Source: Coriobacteriaceae bacterium
GTDB lineage: Bacteria; Actinomycetota; Coriobacteriia; Coriobacteriales; Coriobacteriaceae
Assembly (NCBI GenBank): GCA_015062655.1
Contig: SUUG01000015.1
Location: forward strand, 62,001-126,000
Length of the DNA stretch: 64,000 nucleotides
Reading direction: 5' to 3'
The position numbers and the translations under genes were made by a program. Shown here piece after piece: positions 53,044 to 61,168 of the stretch. How positions within the stretch are numbered: the stretch's first letter is position 1; the number at the start of each line of letters is the position of its first letter. The notes below the pieces were generated by a model. It worked only from the letters and a program-made list of their open reading frames with translations, did not search any database and was not told the origin of the DNA.

Positions 53044-53116
53044 CTTCGCCTGTTTGACGGAACCGTGTCTCAGAGTCCGGAACAAACGGAATAAGATCGC
53101 GAAAGGAAACCAAGAA

Positions 53117-53377
53117 GTGGCTAACATCAAGTCCCAGAAGAAGCGCATCCGCACCAGCGAGGTGGCCCGCGTCCGCAACAAGGCCATCCGTTCCGAGCTC
53201 AAGACGCTGATCAAGCACGTCGGCGCTGCCGTGGAGGCCGGCGACAAGGACGCCGCCAACGCCGCCGCCACCCGCGCCTACCGCGCGCTGGACAAGGCCG
53301 TCGCCAAGGGCGTCATCCACAAGAACCAGGCCGCCAACCGCAAGAGCGGCGTGCAGAACCTGGTGAACTCGCTCTAA
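53117..53377 (+). CDS. rpsT: 30S ribosomal protein S20
   Basis: Small basic helical protein of the 30S subunit, 86 residues. The typical start [28 protein letters not shown] and the end [19 protein letters not shown] identify S20. The start is GTG at 53117, with GAAAGGAAAC upstream; the frame is open from 52982, but that stretch is the promoter and leader. The gene stands alone on the + strand between lepA and holA, with its own promoter and a strong terminator. Confidence 0.97.
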   Translation: MANIKSQKKRIRTSEVARVRNKAIRSELKTLIKHVGAAVEAGDKDAANAAATRAYRALDKAVAKGVIHKNQAANRKSGVQNLVNSL

Positions 53378-53401
53378 GCGCCCGACTCATCGCAGTCTTT
53401 G

Positions 53402-53429
53402 AAGCCCCGGCCCCGGTCGGGGCTTTTTT
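53402..53429 (+). terminator. Terminator of rpsT
   Basis: AAGCCCCG (53402-53409) and CGGGGCTT (53418-53425) form the stem, followed by a run of T (53424-53429), 24 bases after the rpsT stop. Confidence 0.9.
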
Positions 53430-53430
53430 C

Positions 53431-53494
53431 ATGCCGAGCGTTCGTAATCCGGCATTTTGAGCGCAAAATACGCCGGATTACGAACGCTCGGCAT
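53431..53494. repeat. 64-bp near-perfect palindrome
   Basis: Perfect 23-base arms (53431-53453 and 53472-53494, beginning ATGCCGAGCGTTCG) enclose a second inverted repeat ATTTTG-AGCG-CAAAAT, with only a two-base bulge (AC) between outer and inner stems. It directly follows the rpsT terminator and has no U-tract of its own. Confidence 0.9.
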
Positions 53495-53553
53495 CATCGA
53501 GACGCTCGGGATCGGTGGGATCGGAACGCGGCGCCGGCAGGATCCAAAAGGCG

Positions 53554-54507
53554 TCAGCCGGTGATGACCCGGGTGATCCAGAGTCTGAGGGCGAGGTTCG
53601 AGTCGCGCGAGCCCTTGAGGGCGAGCTCGAGATCGCAGGCGGCGTCCAGCGCGTCGGTGAGCTCGGCCATGGAGAACCGGCGCGACCAGATGAGGTGGTT
53701 CTTCACCTGCCAGCCCTGCACCTTCAGATAAGACGCCAGCTCCCGTCCCGCGCCGCGGGCGTCGAGCGCCTTCGCGACGATGAGCTCGCGGATGCGCCCG
53801 ACGAGCAGCATGTAGAGCCTGATCTCGGTGCCCTTCGGCTGGAGCTCCAATAGCTCGAGGGCGCGCGGGAGGTCGCGGGCGGCCAGCGCGTCCAGAAGGC
53901 CCCAGGGCTTCGCCTCGGCCGTGCGCACCACGAGCCGCTTCACATCGGCCACCTCGATGACGGGGGCGGGCACCTGCTGGGCGAGGCGGCGGAGCTCGTT
54001 CTCGAGCAGGCGGGTGTTCTCACCGGCGCGCTCGACGAGCTCCTCGGCGGCGGGCAGCGGCATCGTCTTGCCGAACGAGCGCGCCATGGCGGCCACCTGG
54101 GCCGGCAGCTCCCACGACTTCTTGGGCGCGCAGTTCACCACCGCCTTCGCGCCGATCTTGGTCACGGCCTTGTACAAGCGCGTGTTCTTCGCGAGCTTGT
54201 CGGCCACGAGCAGGCAGACCGTCGTCGGCGACGGGTTCGCGAGGTACTCGACGAGCGGCTCCGAGACGGCCTTGGCGAGCCGGTCGCAGCCGAAAAGGAT
54301 CACCAGGCGGAAGTCCGTGCCCATGGGCAGGGTGTTCAGCGAGGCGATGATGTCGTCGATGGCGACGTCGCGCGTCATGTCGCGCTCGTCGATGTTGAAC
54401 TCGGCCATGCCGGTGCCCTCGAGGCGGTCGCGCATCCGCTTGACCGCGACGGACCGCTTGAGCTCGTCGGTCCCCACGATCAGATATGCCGGCAGCAGGT
54501 CCTCCAC
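53554..54507 (-). CDS. holA: DNA polymerase III subunit delta
   Basis: Clamp-loader subunit that opens the beta clamp. The 317-residue product follows the HolA pattern: PAYLIVGTDELKRSVAVKRM at the start, RLVILFGCDRLAKAVSEPLVEYLAN, the long central helices with ENTRLLENELRRLAQQV, and AKPWGLLDALAARDLPRAL. GTG at 54507 gives the family-like start, but its GGGGGAG site is very close; an ATG at 54534 adds nine residues and would place it 15 bases after comEC. The comEA-comEC-holA order is widely conserved. Confidence 0.92.
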   Translation of the reverse strand: MEDLLPAYLIVGTDELKRSVAVKRMRDRLEGTGMAEFNIDERDMTRDVAIDDIIASLNTLPMGTDFRLVILFGCDRLAKAVSEPLVEYLANPSPTTVCLLVADKLAKNTRLYKAVTKIGAKAVVNCAPKKSWELPAQVAAMARSFGKTMPLPAAEELVERAGENTRLLENELRRLAQQVPAPVIEVADVKRLVVRTAEAKPWGLLDALAARDLPRALELLELQPKGTEIRLYMLLVGRIRELIVAKALDARGAGRELASYLKVQGWQVKNHLIWSRRFSMAELTDALDAACDLELALKGSRDSNLALRLWITRVITG

Positions 54508-54548
54508 GGCTCCCCCCGTCCTCTCAGGTCGCATTCCGTCGTCCCATA

Positions 54549-56918
54549 CTACCCCACTTCCGCGCGGCGGTCGCCCGCCGACGCCCTGACGCGCACCCCG
54601 TCGCGGTCTGGCTCGAGCACGACGTCGCCGGCGTCGATCGTGCACCAGAACGCGACACCCGCCCGCTCGAGGACGCCCACGGCCTCCCGGCTCGGATGCC
54701 CGTAGCTGTTGTCAGCCCCGGCGCTCGCGACCGCGACCTCGGGGTCGATCAACGCGAGGAACTCGGCGTCCACCGAGGCCTTCGAGCCGTGGTGGCCGAC
54801 CTTGAGCACGTCGATGTCACCCACCTCAGGCGCGTAGGCGAGCTCCTGGTCGAGCTCGGTGTCCCCGGTGAGCAGCGCGCGCATCCGCGATCCGCCGCGG
54901 TCGAACGAGACCGCCAGGCACAGCGAGTCGGCGTTCTTTTCCCCTCCCACCGACTCGAGGGGCCACACCACCCGGCAGGAGAAACCGCCCACCTCGATGC
55001 CGTCCCCGACCGCGACCTCATCGATCGGCCCCTTCCACGCGTCGCGCAGCTCAGGTGGGGCAAAGGCGGCGGCCCCGGCCGCCACGATGATGCGATCGGT
55101 CGGGACGCTCCGCAGCACCTCGGCGATCCCGCCCCAATGGTCGCGGTCCCAATGCGTGATCACGATCGCGTCGAGATGAAGGACGCGCTGGCGCGCGAGG
55201 GCCGTGGCGGCGCGCCCGTCCACGCCCGCGTCGACGAGCACCGCGGCCGCCCCGTCCCGGATGAGGATCGCGTCGGCCTGGCCCACGTCGAGCACGGAGA
55301 TGCCGGCCGGGGCCGCAAGGCGCCAGCGCCCCCACCAGAGGGCTCCCGCGATGACAAGGAGGGCGAGGGCGCGTGCGAGCACACGGGGCGGCACTTCCCG
55401 CCATGCGGCGAAGACGCCCGCCGCCACCGCGTAGACGCCGAAGGCGAACAAGGGACCGAGGTCGAGCGCGACCGAGGCGTAGGGCGCGTGGGCGAGCAGG
55501 GAGGCCCACGAGATCGAGAGGTTCGCCAGCCCCTCGAGGCACCAGACGACATCGAGGGAGGGCGCGAGCGCGGCAACCGGGAGCGCCGGCAGCCCGAGCG
55601 CGAGCAGCAGGCTCATGGCGGGACCTGCGATGAGGTTCGCCAGCGGGGCGATGAGCGAGACCGACCCGAACACCGGGGCCGTGATCGGGGCCGTCGCGAT
55701 CTGGGCGGCGAGCGTGCAGGCGAGCGGGCGGGCCAGGGCGCGCGGCAGGCGCAGCAGCTCCAGGTGGTGGGCGAGGTAGGGAGCCAGGGCCGTGATGAAC
55801 AGGACGCTCACGGAGGAGAGCTGGAAGCCCAGATCGTACACGCAGCCCGGATCGAGGGCGACGAGGAGGGTGACGGCGAGGGCGAGCCCCGAGAGGGAGT
55901 GCGGGCGCCGGCGCGCGAGCGCGGCGGCATGCGAGGCCGCGACCATCGCGAGCGAGCGCATCGCCGAGGGGGCGCAGCCGGTGAAGACGACGTAGGCCCC
56001 CATGAGGGCGATGAGCGCGCCCAGGCGGGCTACCCTCCTTCCGCGGACGGGTCGCAGCGCGCCCGCGAAAAGCGAGGCGATGAGCGCCAGATGGCTCCCG
56101 GACACCGCGACCAGGTGCGTGAGGCCCGCGGTCGAGAAGTCCTCGTAGGCGGCCTCGCGGGCCAGCTCGGTCGTGCGGCCGCAGATGACGCCGGCCACCA
56201 GCGCGCGCCCTGGGCTCCTTCTCGGATCCAGGACGGCAAGCAGCCGCCGGCGCAAGGCGGCGAGGGGGCCCGCGCCGTCTTCAGGCAGGATCCGGGTAAC
56301 GCGGACGGCGTCGAGCGCCGCCGCCTCGCCGCGCAGGTACCGCGCGCGCTCCCACTCCCCCTCCTCAAAGGGCCTCATGCGGCAGACCGCGGTGAGGGCG
56401 GTCCCGTCCTCGAGGGGCCGAGGCAGATTCAGCCGCACTTTGGCGGCGGCGCCTCCGTCGGCCGTCCGCATCACCGCCGACGCCGACGCGCCGCGGTCCG
56501 TGATCGACGGGTCCCCCCGGATGACGAGGACCCGCTCCCCCGGCGGCACCGATGCGATGACCGCGGCAGCCGCATCGGCGCGCGCCATCCACAGGCCGCT
56601 GGCCGCCGACGCCGTAAAGACGCCCGCGATCGCGCACGCGGCCCAGGGCAGCGCCCGGGACCGCCTGCCTCCCCTGTCGGGCCGGGGCTGCGGCGGGCAG
56701 GTGCGCGCCCGCGAAAACCTGACCGCGGCGAGCAGGAGGATCGAGCCGGCCGCCCCCGCAGCGAGGGCGCGGGCCGCTCCGTGCGGGAGCGGTGCGCCCG
56801 CGGCGTGCGCCCTCCATGCGAGCTCCAGCAACAGCGCCGCCGTCGCCACAGCCGAGGTGGCGCAGGCGGCCGACGCCGGCACATGGGGCCGCGGCCCCAG
56901 CTCGGCGGGCGCGCTCAC
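54549..56918 (-). CDS. comEC: DNA internalization protein ComEC/Rec2 family
   Basis: Large membrane protein that forms the DNA uptake channel in transformation. The 789-residue product has hydrophobic segments at the N-terminus, a DUF4131/OB-like outside region, the Competence domain with AGLTHLVAVSGSHLALI and many membrane helices, and a C-terminal metallo-beta-lactamase domain with ISVLDVGQADAILI and THWDRDHWGG. All parts are intact. It starts with GTG overlapping the comEA stop. Pilus genes are not in this window, so competence remains to be shown. Confidence 0.94.
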   Translation of the reverse strand: MSAPAELGPRPHVPASAACATSAVATAALLLELAWRAHAAGAPLPHGAARALAAGAAGSILLLAAVRFSRARTCPPQPRPDRGGRRSRALPWAACAIAGVFTASAASGLWMARADAAAAVIASVPPGERVLVIRGDPSITDRGASASAVMRTADGGAAAKVRLNLPRPLEDGTALTAVCRMRPFEEGEWERARYLRGEAAALDAVRVTRILPEDGAGPLAALRRRLLAVLDPRRSPGRALVAGVICGRTTELAREAAYEDFSTAGLTHLVAVSGSHLALIASLFAGALRPVRGRRVARLGALIALMGAYVVFTGCAPSAMRSLAMVAASHAAALARRRPHSLSGLALAVTLLVALDPGCVYDLGFQLSSVSVLFITALAPYLAHHLELLRLPRALARPLACTLAAQIATAPITAPVFGSVSLIAPLANLIAGPAMSLLLALGLPALPVAALAPSLDVVWCLEGLANLSISWASLLAHAPYASVALDLGPLFAFGVYAVAAGVFAAWREVPPRVLARALALLVIAGALWWGRWRLAAPAGISVLDVGQADAILIRDGAAAVLVDAGVDGRAATALARQRVLHLDAIVITHWDRDHWGGIAEVLRSVPTDRIIVAAGAAAFAPPELRDAWKGPIDEVAVGDGIEVGGFSCRVVWPLESVGGEKNADSLCLAVSFDRGGSRMRALLTGDTELDQELAYAPEVGDIDVLKVGHHGSKASVDAEFLALIDPEVAVASAGADNSYGHPSREAVGVLERAGVAFWCTIDAGDVVLEPDRDGVRVRASAGDRRAEVG

Positions 56919-57586
56919 ACCGTCACCCGGTCCCGGAGCCGCTCGAAGCGCTTCTCACCGATCCCGCTCACGCGCATAAGGTCCTCAGGAGATGAGAAGG
57001 GCCCGTTCGCAGTGCGGTCCTCGACGATCGCCCGGGCCGTCGCCGGCCCCACCCCCGGCAGGTCGGTGAGCTCCTCGGCCGTGGCCGCGTTGATGTTCAC
57101 GAGCCGAGCGCCCGTGGCGACCCCAGCGCCGGCCGCGCCCGCAGACGGAGGTGCCGCCGCGCCGGCCGCGACCTCGCCGACACGCGGCACCTGGATCTTC
57201 GTCCCGTCGGCCACGGGCGCCGCCCGGTTGACGGCCGAGACGTCGGCCTCGGCGGTGAGGCCGCCTGCAGCCGCGATGGCGTCAGCCACCCGCGAGCCCG
57301 GCGCCACCTCCACCACCCCGGGCCGCGCGACGGCGCCGCCCACGTCGACCACAAGCGGCGCCGCGGGCTCCGGCTTCGCCTCGGGCCGGGCGGATCCGGC
57401 GCTGGCCGCCATCTGTGCAGCCGGTCCCCCGCGCTCGATCAGCACCCCAGTGTCGCGGGCGCCCGCGGCGCCCACGGCGATCGCGATCGCCGCCGCCACC
57501 GCCGCGGCCGCGGCCATATGCTCGCGTCCTCGGACGAATCTCAGCGCCCGCTCAGCCACGCGCCTGGTATCTCTTTGCACCTGCAT
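56915..57586 (-). CDS. comEA: ComEA family helix-hairpin-helix DNA-binding protein
   Basis: Membrane-anchored DNA receptor for transformation. The 223-residue product has a single N-terminal membrane helix (about 26-45), an Ala/Pro linker, an SLBB domain (LVVDVGGAVARPGVVEVAPGSR onward), a second low-complexity linker, and two HhH motifs (VNINAATAEELTDLPGVGPATARAIVEDR and LMRVSGIGEKRFERL) that bind DNA. ATG at 57586 is chosen because GGAGGGAGG is five bases away; the GTG two codons earlier overlaps that site. It overlaps comEC by four bases. Confidence 0.94.
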   Translation of the reverse strand: MQVQRDTRRVAERALRFVRGREHMAAAAAVAAAIAIAVGAAGARDTGVLIERGGPAAQMAASAGSARPEAKPEPAAPLVVDVGGAVARPGVVEVAPGSRVADAIAAAGGLTAEADVSAVNRAAPVADGTKIQVPRVGEVAAGAAAPPSAGAAGAGVATGARLVNINAATAEELTDLPGVGPATARAIVEDRTANGPFSSPEDLMRVSGIGEKRFERLRDRVTV

Positions 57587-57636
57587 CGCCACCTCCCTCC
57601 TTCATAGTGGGCGATGCACGGCCCTCGGCGGGACGT

Positions 57637-57653
57637 CGTTGAAGATTTCAACG
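57637..57653. promoter_or_regulatory. Dyad at the comEA start site
   Basis: CGTTGAA and TTCAACG flank GAT, forming a perfect seven-base inverted repeat that overlaps the predicted comEA transcription start. Confidence 0.45.
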
Positions 57654-57657
57654 CGCG

Positions 57658-57686
57658 ACCTTACAGCCAGCTGTCCGAAACCTCAA
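57658..57686 (-). promoter_or_regulatory. Possible promoter of comEA
   Basis: On the - strand TTGAGG (57686-57681), a 17-base spacer and TAAGGT (57663-57658). Predicted start near 57651, leader about 65 bases. Confidence 0.5.
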
Positions 57687-57715
57687 ACGCCTGCTCGCAG
57701 GTGCCGCCGCACGCC

Positions 57716-57769
57716 GAGACGCCCCGAGGCGCCCTGAACATTCGGTCACAGGGCGCCTCGGGGCGTCTC
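57716..57769. terminator. Long hairpin after thiI
   Basis: Perfect 21-base arms (57716-57736 and 57749-57769, beginning GAGACGCCCCGAGG) with a 12-base loop, 29 bases after the thiI stop. No U-tract on either side, so it may be a Rho-independent-like barrier or an mRNA end protector. Confidence 0.6.
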
Positions 57770-57797
57770 ATAGGAGGGCTCAGCGCCCGCTTCAAGC

Positions 57798-59057
57798 TCA
57801 GTTCGCGGGGGCCTCCGGCAGCGGGTCGGCGGCGCGGGGCGCGAGGGCCTCATGGCGCGCGCGGATCTTTCGGGGCGGTCGGTAGGTGGGCGCCGTGAAG
57901 TCGACGTACTCCGCGGCGGCGACGAGCCCCTCGATCATGCCCTCGTGGTCGATGAGCTCCCAGGCCTCATGCACCTCGGCCAGACGGGCGTGCGTCTCGG
58001 GCCGGCGCGGCATGAAGAGGGTGCAGCAGTCCGGCGCCGTCTGCGTCGAGATCTCGTAAGTGCCGATCTGCTCGGCGCGCTCGATGATCTCCTGCTTGTC
58101 GCTGCCGATCAGCGGACGGAAGACCGGGAGGTCGACAACCTCGTTCACGGCCATGATGTTCTCCAGGGTCTGGGAAGCGACCTGGCCTAAGCTCTCACCG
58201 GTCACGATCGCTTTCGCCCCCTCGATGCGACCCAGGCGCTCCGTGACCGCGTACATGATGCGCCGGTACATGATCACGCGCAGGCCGCTCGGGCACGCGA
58301 TGGCGATCTCACGTTGCACGTCGCCGAAGGGGACCACGTAGAGGCGGCCCACCTGCACCTCGGGCGCGAGCGCGGCCACGATGTCCTGGACGAGGTACTC
58401 GCTCGTGTCGGGCGTCTGGGGGCGGCCGGAGAAGTGCACGGGCACGGGCACGGCGCCGCGGCGTGCCATCATCCATGTGGCGACCGGGGAGTCGATGCCC
58501 GAGGACAAAAGCGTCATGACCTTCCCGGCGCTCCCTTGCGGCAGCCCGCCGACGCCGCGCATGCTTCGGGCGTACACGTAGACGCTCCCCTGGACGACGA
58601 GCACGTAGACGATCGCGTCGGGGCCGTGCATCTGGACCCGCTTCTCGGGGAAGGCGGCGCAGAGCACCTCCCCCACCTGGCGGTTGAGGTCGAGCGAGGA
58701 GAGCTCGTAGTCGGTGTTGGAGCGACGGGCGTGGACCTTGAAGCTCTCGAAGGGGCCGAACTCCGTAAGGGCGTGCACGGCGGCATCGCAGTACTCGTCG
58801 GCCACGCGCCCGGTGTGGAAGGCGAGCGACACGCGGGCGACCCCGGGCACGCGCGCGATGAGGGCGCAGGCCTCCTCGGCCTGGCCAGCCTGAGAGAAGC
58901 TGACGAGGATATGGCCGGATATCCGGTTGATCGCTGCCACGGAAAAGGCGGCCAGGGCCGCCTTCAGGTTGTCCATGAGGATGCGCTCGAAACGGGCGCG
59001 GTTCTTGCCCTTGAGCCCTATCTCATGATAGTGGACCAGGCAGACGCGGCTGGCCAT
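57798..59057 (-). CDS. thiI: tRNA uracil 4-sulfurtransferase ThiI
   Basis: Adenylates and thiolates uridine 8 of tRNA; in some bacteria it also serves thiamine synthesis. The 419-residue product has an N-terminal ferredoxin-like and THUMP region (YHEIGLKGKNRARFER), the PP-loop LLSSGIDSPVATWMM, VTGESLGQVASQT, and the CCTLFMP segment. The C-terminal rhodanese domain of the Escherichia coli type is absent, as in Bacillus ThiI, so persulfide must come directly from a desulfurase such as the one encoded at 4084-5253. It starts three bases after rpoZ. Confidence 0.94.
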   Translation of the reverse strand: MASRVCLVHYHEIGLKGKNRARFERILMDNLKAALAAFSVAAINRISGHILVSFSQAGQAEEACALIARVPGVARVSLAFHTGRVADEYCDAAVHALTEFGPFESFKVHARRSNTDYELSSLDLNRQVGEVLCAAFPEKRVQMHGPDAIVYVLVVQGSVYVYARSMRGVGGLPQGSAGKVMTLLSSGIDSPVATWMMARRGAVPVPVHFSGRPQTPDTSEYLVQDIVAALAPEVQVGRLYVVPFGDVQREIAIACPSGLRVIMYRRIMYAVTERLGRIEGAKAIVTGESLGQVASQTLENIMAVNEVVDLPVFRPLIGSDKQEIIERAEQIGTYEISTQTAPDCCTLFMPRRPETHARLAEVHEAWELIDHEGMIEGLVAAAEYVDFTAPTYRPPRKIRARHEALAPRAADPLPEAPAN

Positions 59058-59060
59058 CGA

Positions 59061-59345
59061 CTAGGCCTTGGCCTCGGCACGGTGCCCGAGCGCTTCCTCG
59101 AAGATCCCGTGGTCGAACGAGATGTCGCCGTCGGCGATCTCGTCCATGGCCATGGAGATGGTGTCCTTGCCGGAGAGGGCGACCGTGATGTCGTCCACGT
59201 CCTGCACCGCGAGGACGCGGCTGTGCTGCTCGCGCAGCATGCTGTTGATGTCGCAGGCGCGCTTGGACGCGAGCGAGGCGAGGAGGAAGCGGTTGTTATC
59301 GGTCTGCTCGAGCAGATCGTCGATGGAGGGCTTGACGACTGACAT
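59061..59345 (-). CDS. rpoZ: RNA polymerase omega subunit
   Basis: Small subunit that helps assemble RNA polymerase around beta-prime. The 94-residue product contains PSIDDLLEQTDNNRFLLASLASKRACDIN, the conserved omega segment, followed by an acidic tail. It starts four bases after gmk with a GAAAGGTA site inside the end of gmk. The mihF-gmk-rpoZ order is the actinobacterial arrangement. Confidence 0.94.
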   Translation of the reverse strand: MSVVKPSIDDLLEQTDNNRFLLASLASKRACDINSMLREQHSRVLAVQDVDDITVALSGKDTISMAMDEIADGDISFDHGIFEEALGHRAEAKA

Positions 59346-59349
59346 GCAC

Positions 59350-59919
59350 TCAGTACCTTTCATAGCTGGTGAGGACGCGGATGAGCTCATCGGTCGCGCG
59401 ATCGAGGTCGTCGTTGACGATGCGGACGTCGTAGGCGGACGCGAGCGCGCACTCGCGCTCGGCGTCGGCGAGGCGCAGCGATAGCGACTCGTCCGTCTCG
59501 GACCCGCGCCCGATCAGGCGCGCGCGGAGCACCTTCATCGAGGGCGGCTCGATGAAGATGAGGACCGCGTCCGGGAAGCGCTCGCGCACGGCCAGCGCGC
59601 CCTGGACATCGATCTCCAAGATGAGCGAGCGGCCGGCGGAGAGGTTGCGGTCGACCTCCGAGGCGAGGGTGCCGTAGCGGTGGTCGTGGACCTGGGCCCA
59701 CTCGAGGAACTCCCCCGCATCGATGCGGCGGGTGAACTCGGCGTCGGAGAGGAAGTGGTAGGTTTCTCCATCGACCTCGCCGGCGCGGGGCGCTCTCGTG
59801 GTAGCGGAAACCGTCAGGCCCAGATGAGGGAGACGCCCGCGCACGCGCGCGACGAGCGTCCCCTTCCCTGCACCTGACGGTCCGGAGATGACGAAGAGCT
59901 TGGAGCTTCGAGAGCTCAC
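59350..59919 (-). CDS. gmk: Guanylate kinase
   Basis: Phosphorylates GMP to GDP. The 189-residue product has the P-loop GPSGAGKGT (13-21), the GMP-binding segment TVSATTRAPRAGEVDGETYHFLS, FLEWAQVHDHRYGT, and ILEIDVQGALAV. It uses GTG and overlaps no neighbour: mihF ends one base before it and rpoZ begins four bases after. The length and motif order are standard. Confidence 0.97.
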   Translation of the reverse strand: MSSRSSKLFVISGPSGAGKGTLVARVRGRLPHLGLTVSATTRAPRAGEVDGETYHFLSDAEFTRRIDAGEFLEWAQVHDHRYGTLASEVDRNLSAGRSLILEIDVQGALAVRERFPDAVLIFIEPPSMKVLRARLIGRGSETDESLSLRLADAERECALASAYDVRIVNDDLDRATDELIRVLTSYERY

Positions 59920-60228
59920 TTACTTGGTGAGCTGCTCGAGCAGCTGCTCACGCTGACGGACACCGAGGCCCTGCACGCGACGGGTGGCGGAGATGCCGAG
60001 CTCATCCATGATCTTGGCGGCCTTGGCCTTGCCGTAGCCCGGGAGCGACTCGATGAGGGTGGAGACCTTCATGCGCGAGGCGATGGGATCGTCCGAGTTC
60101 AGGACGGACTCGATGGAGATCTCGCCCTTCTTGATCTTCTCGCGGAGCTCGGCGCGGGCGTGGCGGGCGGCAGCGGCCTTCTCAAGGGCAGCCTTGCGCT
60201 GCTCGTCGGTGAGCTGGGGAAGTGCCAT
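59920..60228 (-). CDS. mihF: Actinobacterial integration host factor (mIHF)
   Basis: Nucleoid-associated protein found in Actinobacteria, unrelated in sequence to the IHF of Proteobacteria. The 102-residue product has LTDEQRKAALEKAAAARHARAELREKIKKGE, then VLNSDDPIASRMKVSTLIESLPGYGKAKAAKIMDELGI with the helix-two-turn-helix that binds DNA, ending RRVQGLGVRQREQLLEQL. ATG at 60228 has a GGAGG site five bases away. It leads the gmk-rpoZ-thiI run, and its presence is among the strongest signs of an actinobacterium. Confidence 0.95.
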   Translation of the reverse strand: MALPQLTDEQRKAALEKAAAARHARAELREKIKKGEISIESVLNSDDPIASRMKVSTLIESLPGYGKAKAAKIMDELGISATRRVQGLGVRQREQLLEQLTK

Positions 60229-60315
60229 TAGAACCTCCAATGTCGGTGATTACAAAGCTGTGAACGGCTAGAGAAATGCCTTCTAAAGCGCCCTCTGAAC
60301 CTGTAACGGTCATTC

Positions 60316-60344
60316 AGATTAGTCGATACCGGCGCAAGGTTCAA
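60316..60344 (-). promoter_or_regulatory. Possible promoter of mihF
   Basis: On the - strand TTGAAC (60344-60339), a 17-base spacer and TAATCT (60321-60316). The leader would be about 80 bases. Confidence 0.45.
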
Positions 60345-60400
60345 GCATTTGGGCAGTTGAATCGCCTAGCGGGTTGCTCCTCCATAAAACCTATACGAAG

Positions 60401-61168
60401 TTATCGCAGCTGAGAGGTGTCGTCCGCCGCGATCGCGGGACCCGGTGCCGATCCTGTGACCCCCTCGAGCGAGGTGGCGATCTCATCGAACGCGGCGAGG
60501 GGGTCGGGGGCCTCGGTGATGGGTCGGCCGATAACGATATGGCTCGCGCCGCGGCTCAGGGCCTCGGCGGGCGTGGCCACCCGGCATTGGTCCCCGCGCG
60601 CGGCGCCGGCCGGGCGCACGCCCGGGCAGACGATGAGCGCGTCGGGCCCCATGAGCTCCCTCATCCGGGCGGCCTCGAAGGGCGAGCACACGATGCCGTC
60701 CATCCCGGCGCCAAAGGCGAGGCGCGCGAGGCGCTCCACCTCCTGCTCCACGGGCGCGTCGACGCCGATGCTCGCGAGCGCGTCGACGTCCATGCTCGTC
60801 AGAATCGTGACGGCGATGACCCGGGCGCGCCCGCCCGGCCCGGCCGCCTGCCCCGCCCCCGCGCGGGCGGCGGCGAGCATGGCCGCGGAGCCCAGGCCGT
60901 GCGCCGTCAGCAGGTCGGCCCCGGCTGCCGCGGCGGCGCGCGCGGCGCCCTCCACCTGATGCGGGATGTCGTGGAACTTCAGGTCAACGAAGACGTCGAA
61001 CCCGAGCTCTTTCAGGGCGCGGACGATAGCCGGCCCCTCGGCGTAGTAGAGCGTCATGCCCACCTTGACCCAGCGCGCCCGCCCGGCGAGCATGCGGGCG
61101 AGCTCGAGGGCGCGGTCGCGCTCGCAGTCGAGCGCGACCATGATGCGCTCCTGCGGCCCGCCTACCAT
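60401..61168 (-). CDS. pyrF: Orotidine 5'-phosphate decarboxylase
   Basis: Final step of UMP synthesis. The 255-residue TIM barrel contains IMVALDCERDRALE, the catalytic DLKFHDIPHQVEGA, VTILTSMD, VCPGVRPAG and the phosphate-binding SHIVIGRPITEAPDP. This is the short bacterial type with the DxKxxD pattern. The ATG overlaps the end of pyrD by seven bases, so translation is coupled. It ends the pyrC-pyrK-pyrD-pyrF run; no terminator is visible before mihF. Confidence 0.96.
   Translation of the reverse strand: MVGGPQERIMVALDCERDRALELARMLAGRARWVKVGMTLYYAEGPAIVRALKELGFDVFVDLKFHDIPHQVEGAARAAAAAGADLLTAHGLGSAAMLAAARAGAGQAAGPGGRARVIAVTILTSMDVDALASIGVDAPVEQEVERLARLAFGAGMDGIVCSPFEAARMRELMGPDALIVCPGVRPAGAARGDQCRVATPAEALSRGASHIVIGRPITEAPDPLAAFDEIATSLEGVTGSAPGPAIAADDTSQLR

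Noticed and set aside
54486-57737. Open frame of about 1,083 codons on the + strand
   Set aside because: It is antisense to comEA, comEC and holA, all of which have full domain evidence. Composition is typical of shadow frames.
60392-60404. TATACGAAGTTAT, identical to one 13-bp arm of loxP
   Set aside because: The partner arm and 8-bp spacer are missing, it includes the natural pyrF stop codon, and there is no recombinase nearby. Treated as coincidence, though a vector-contamination check is easy.
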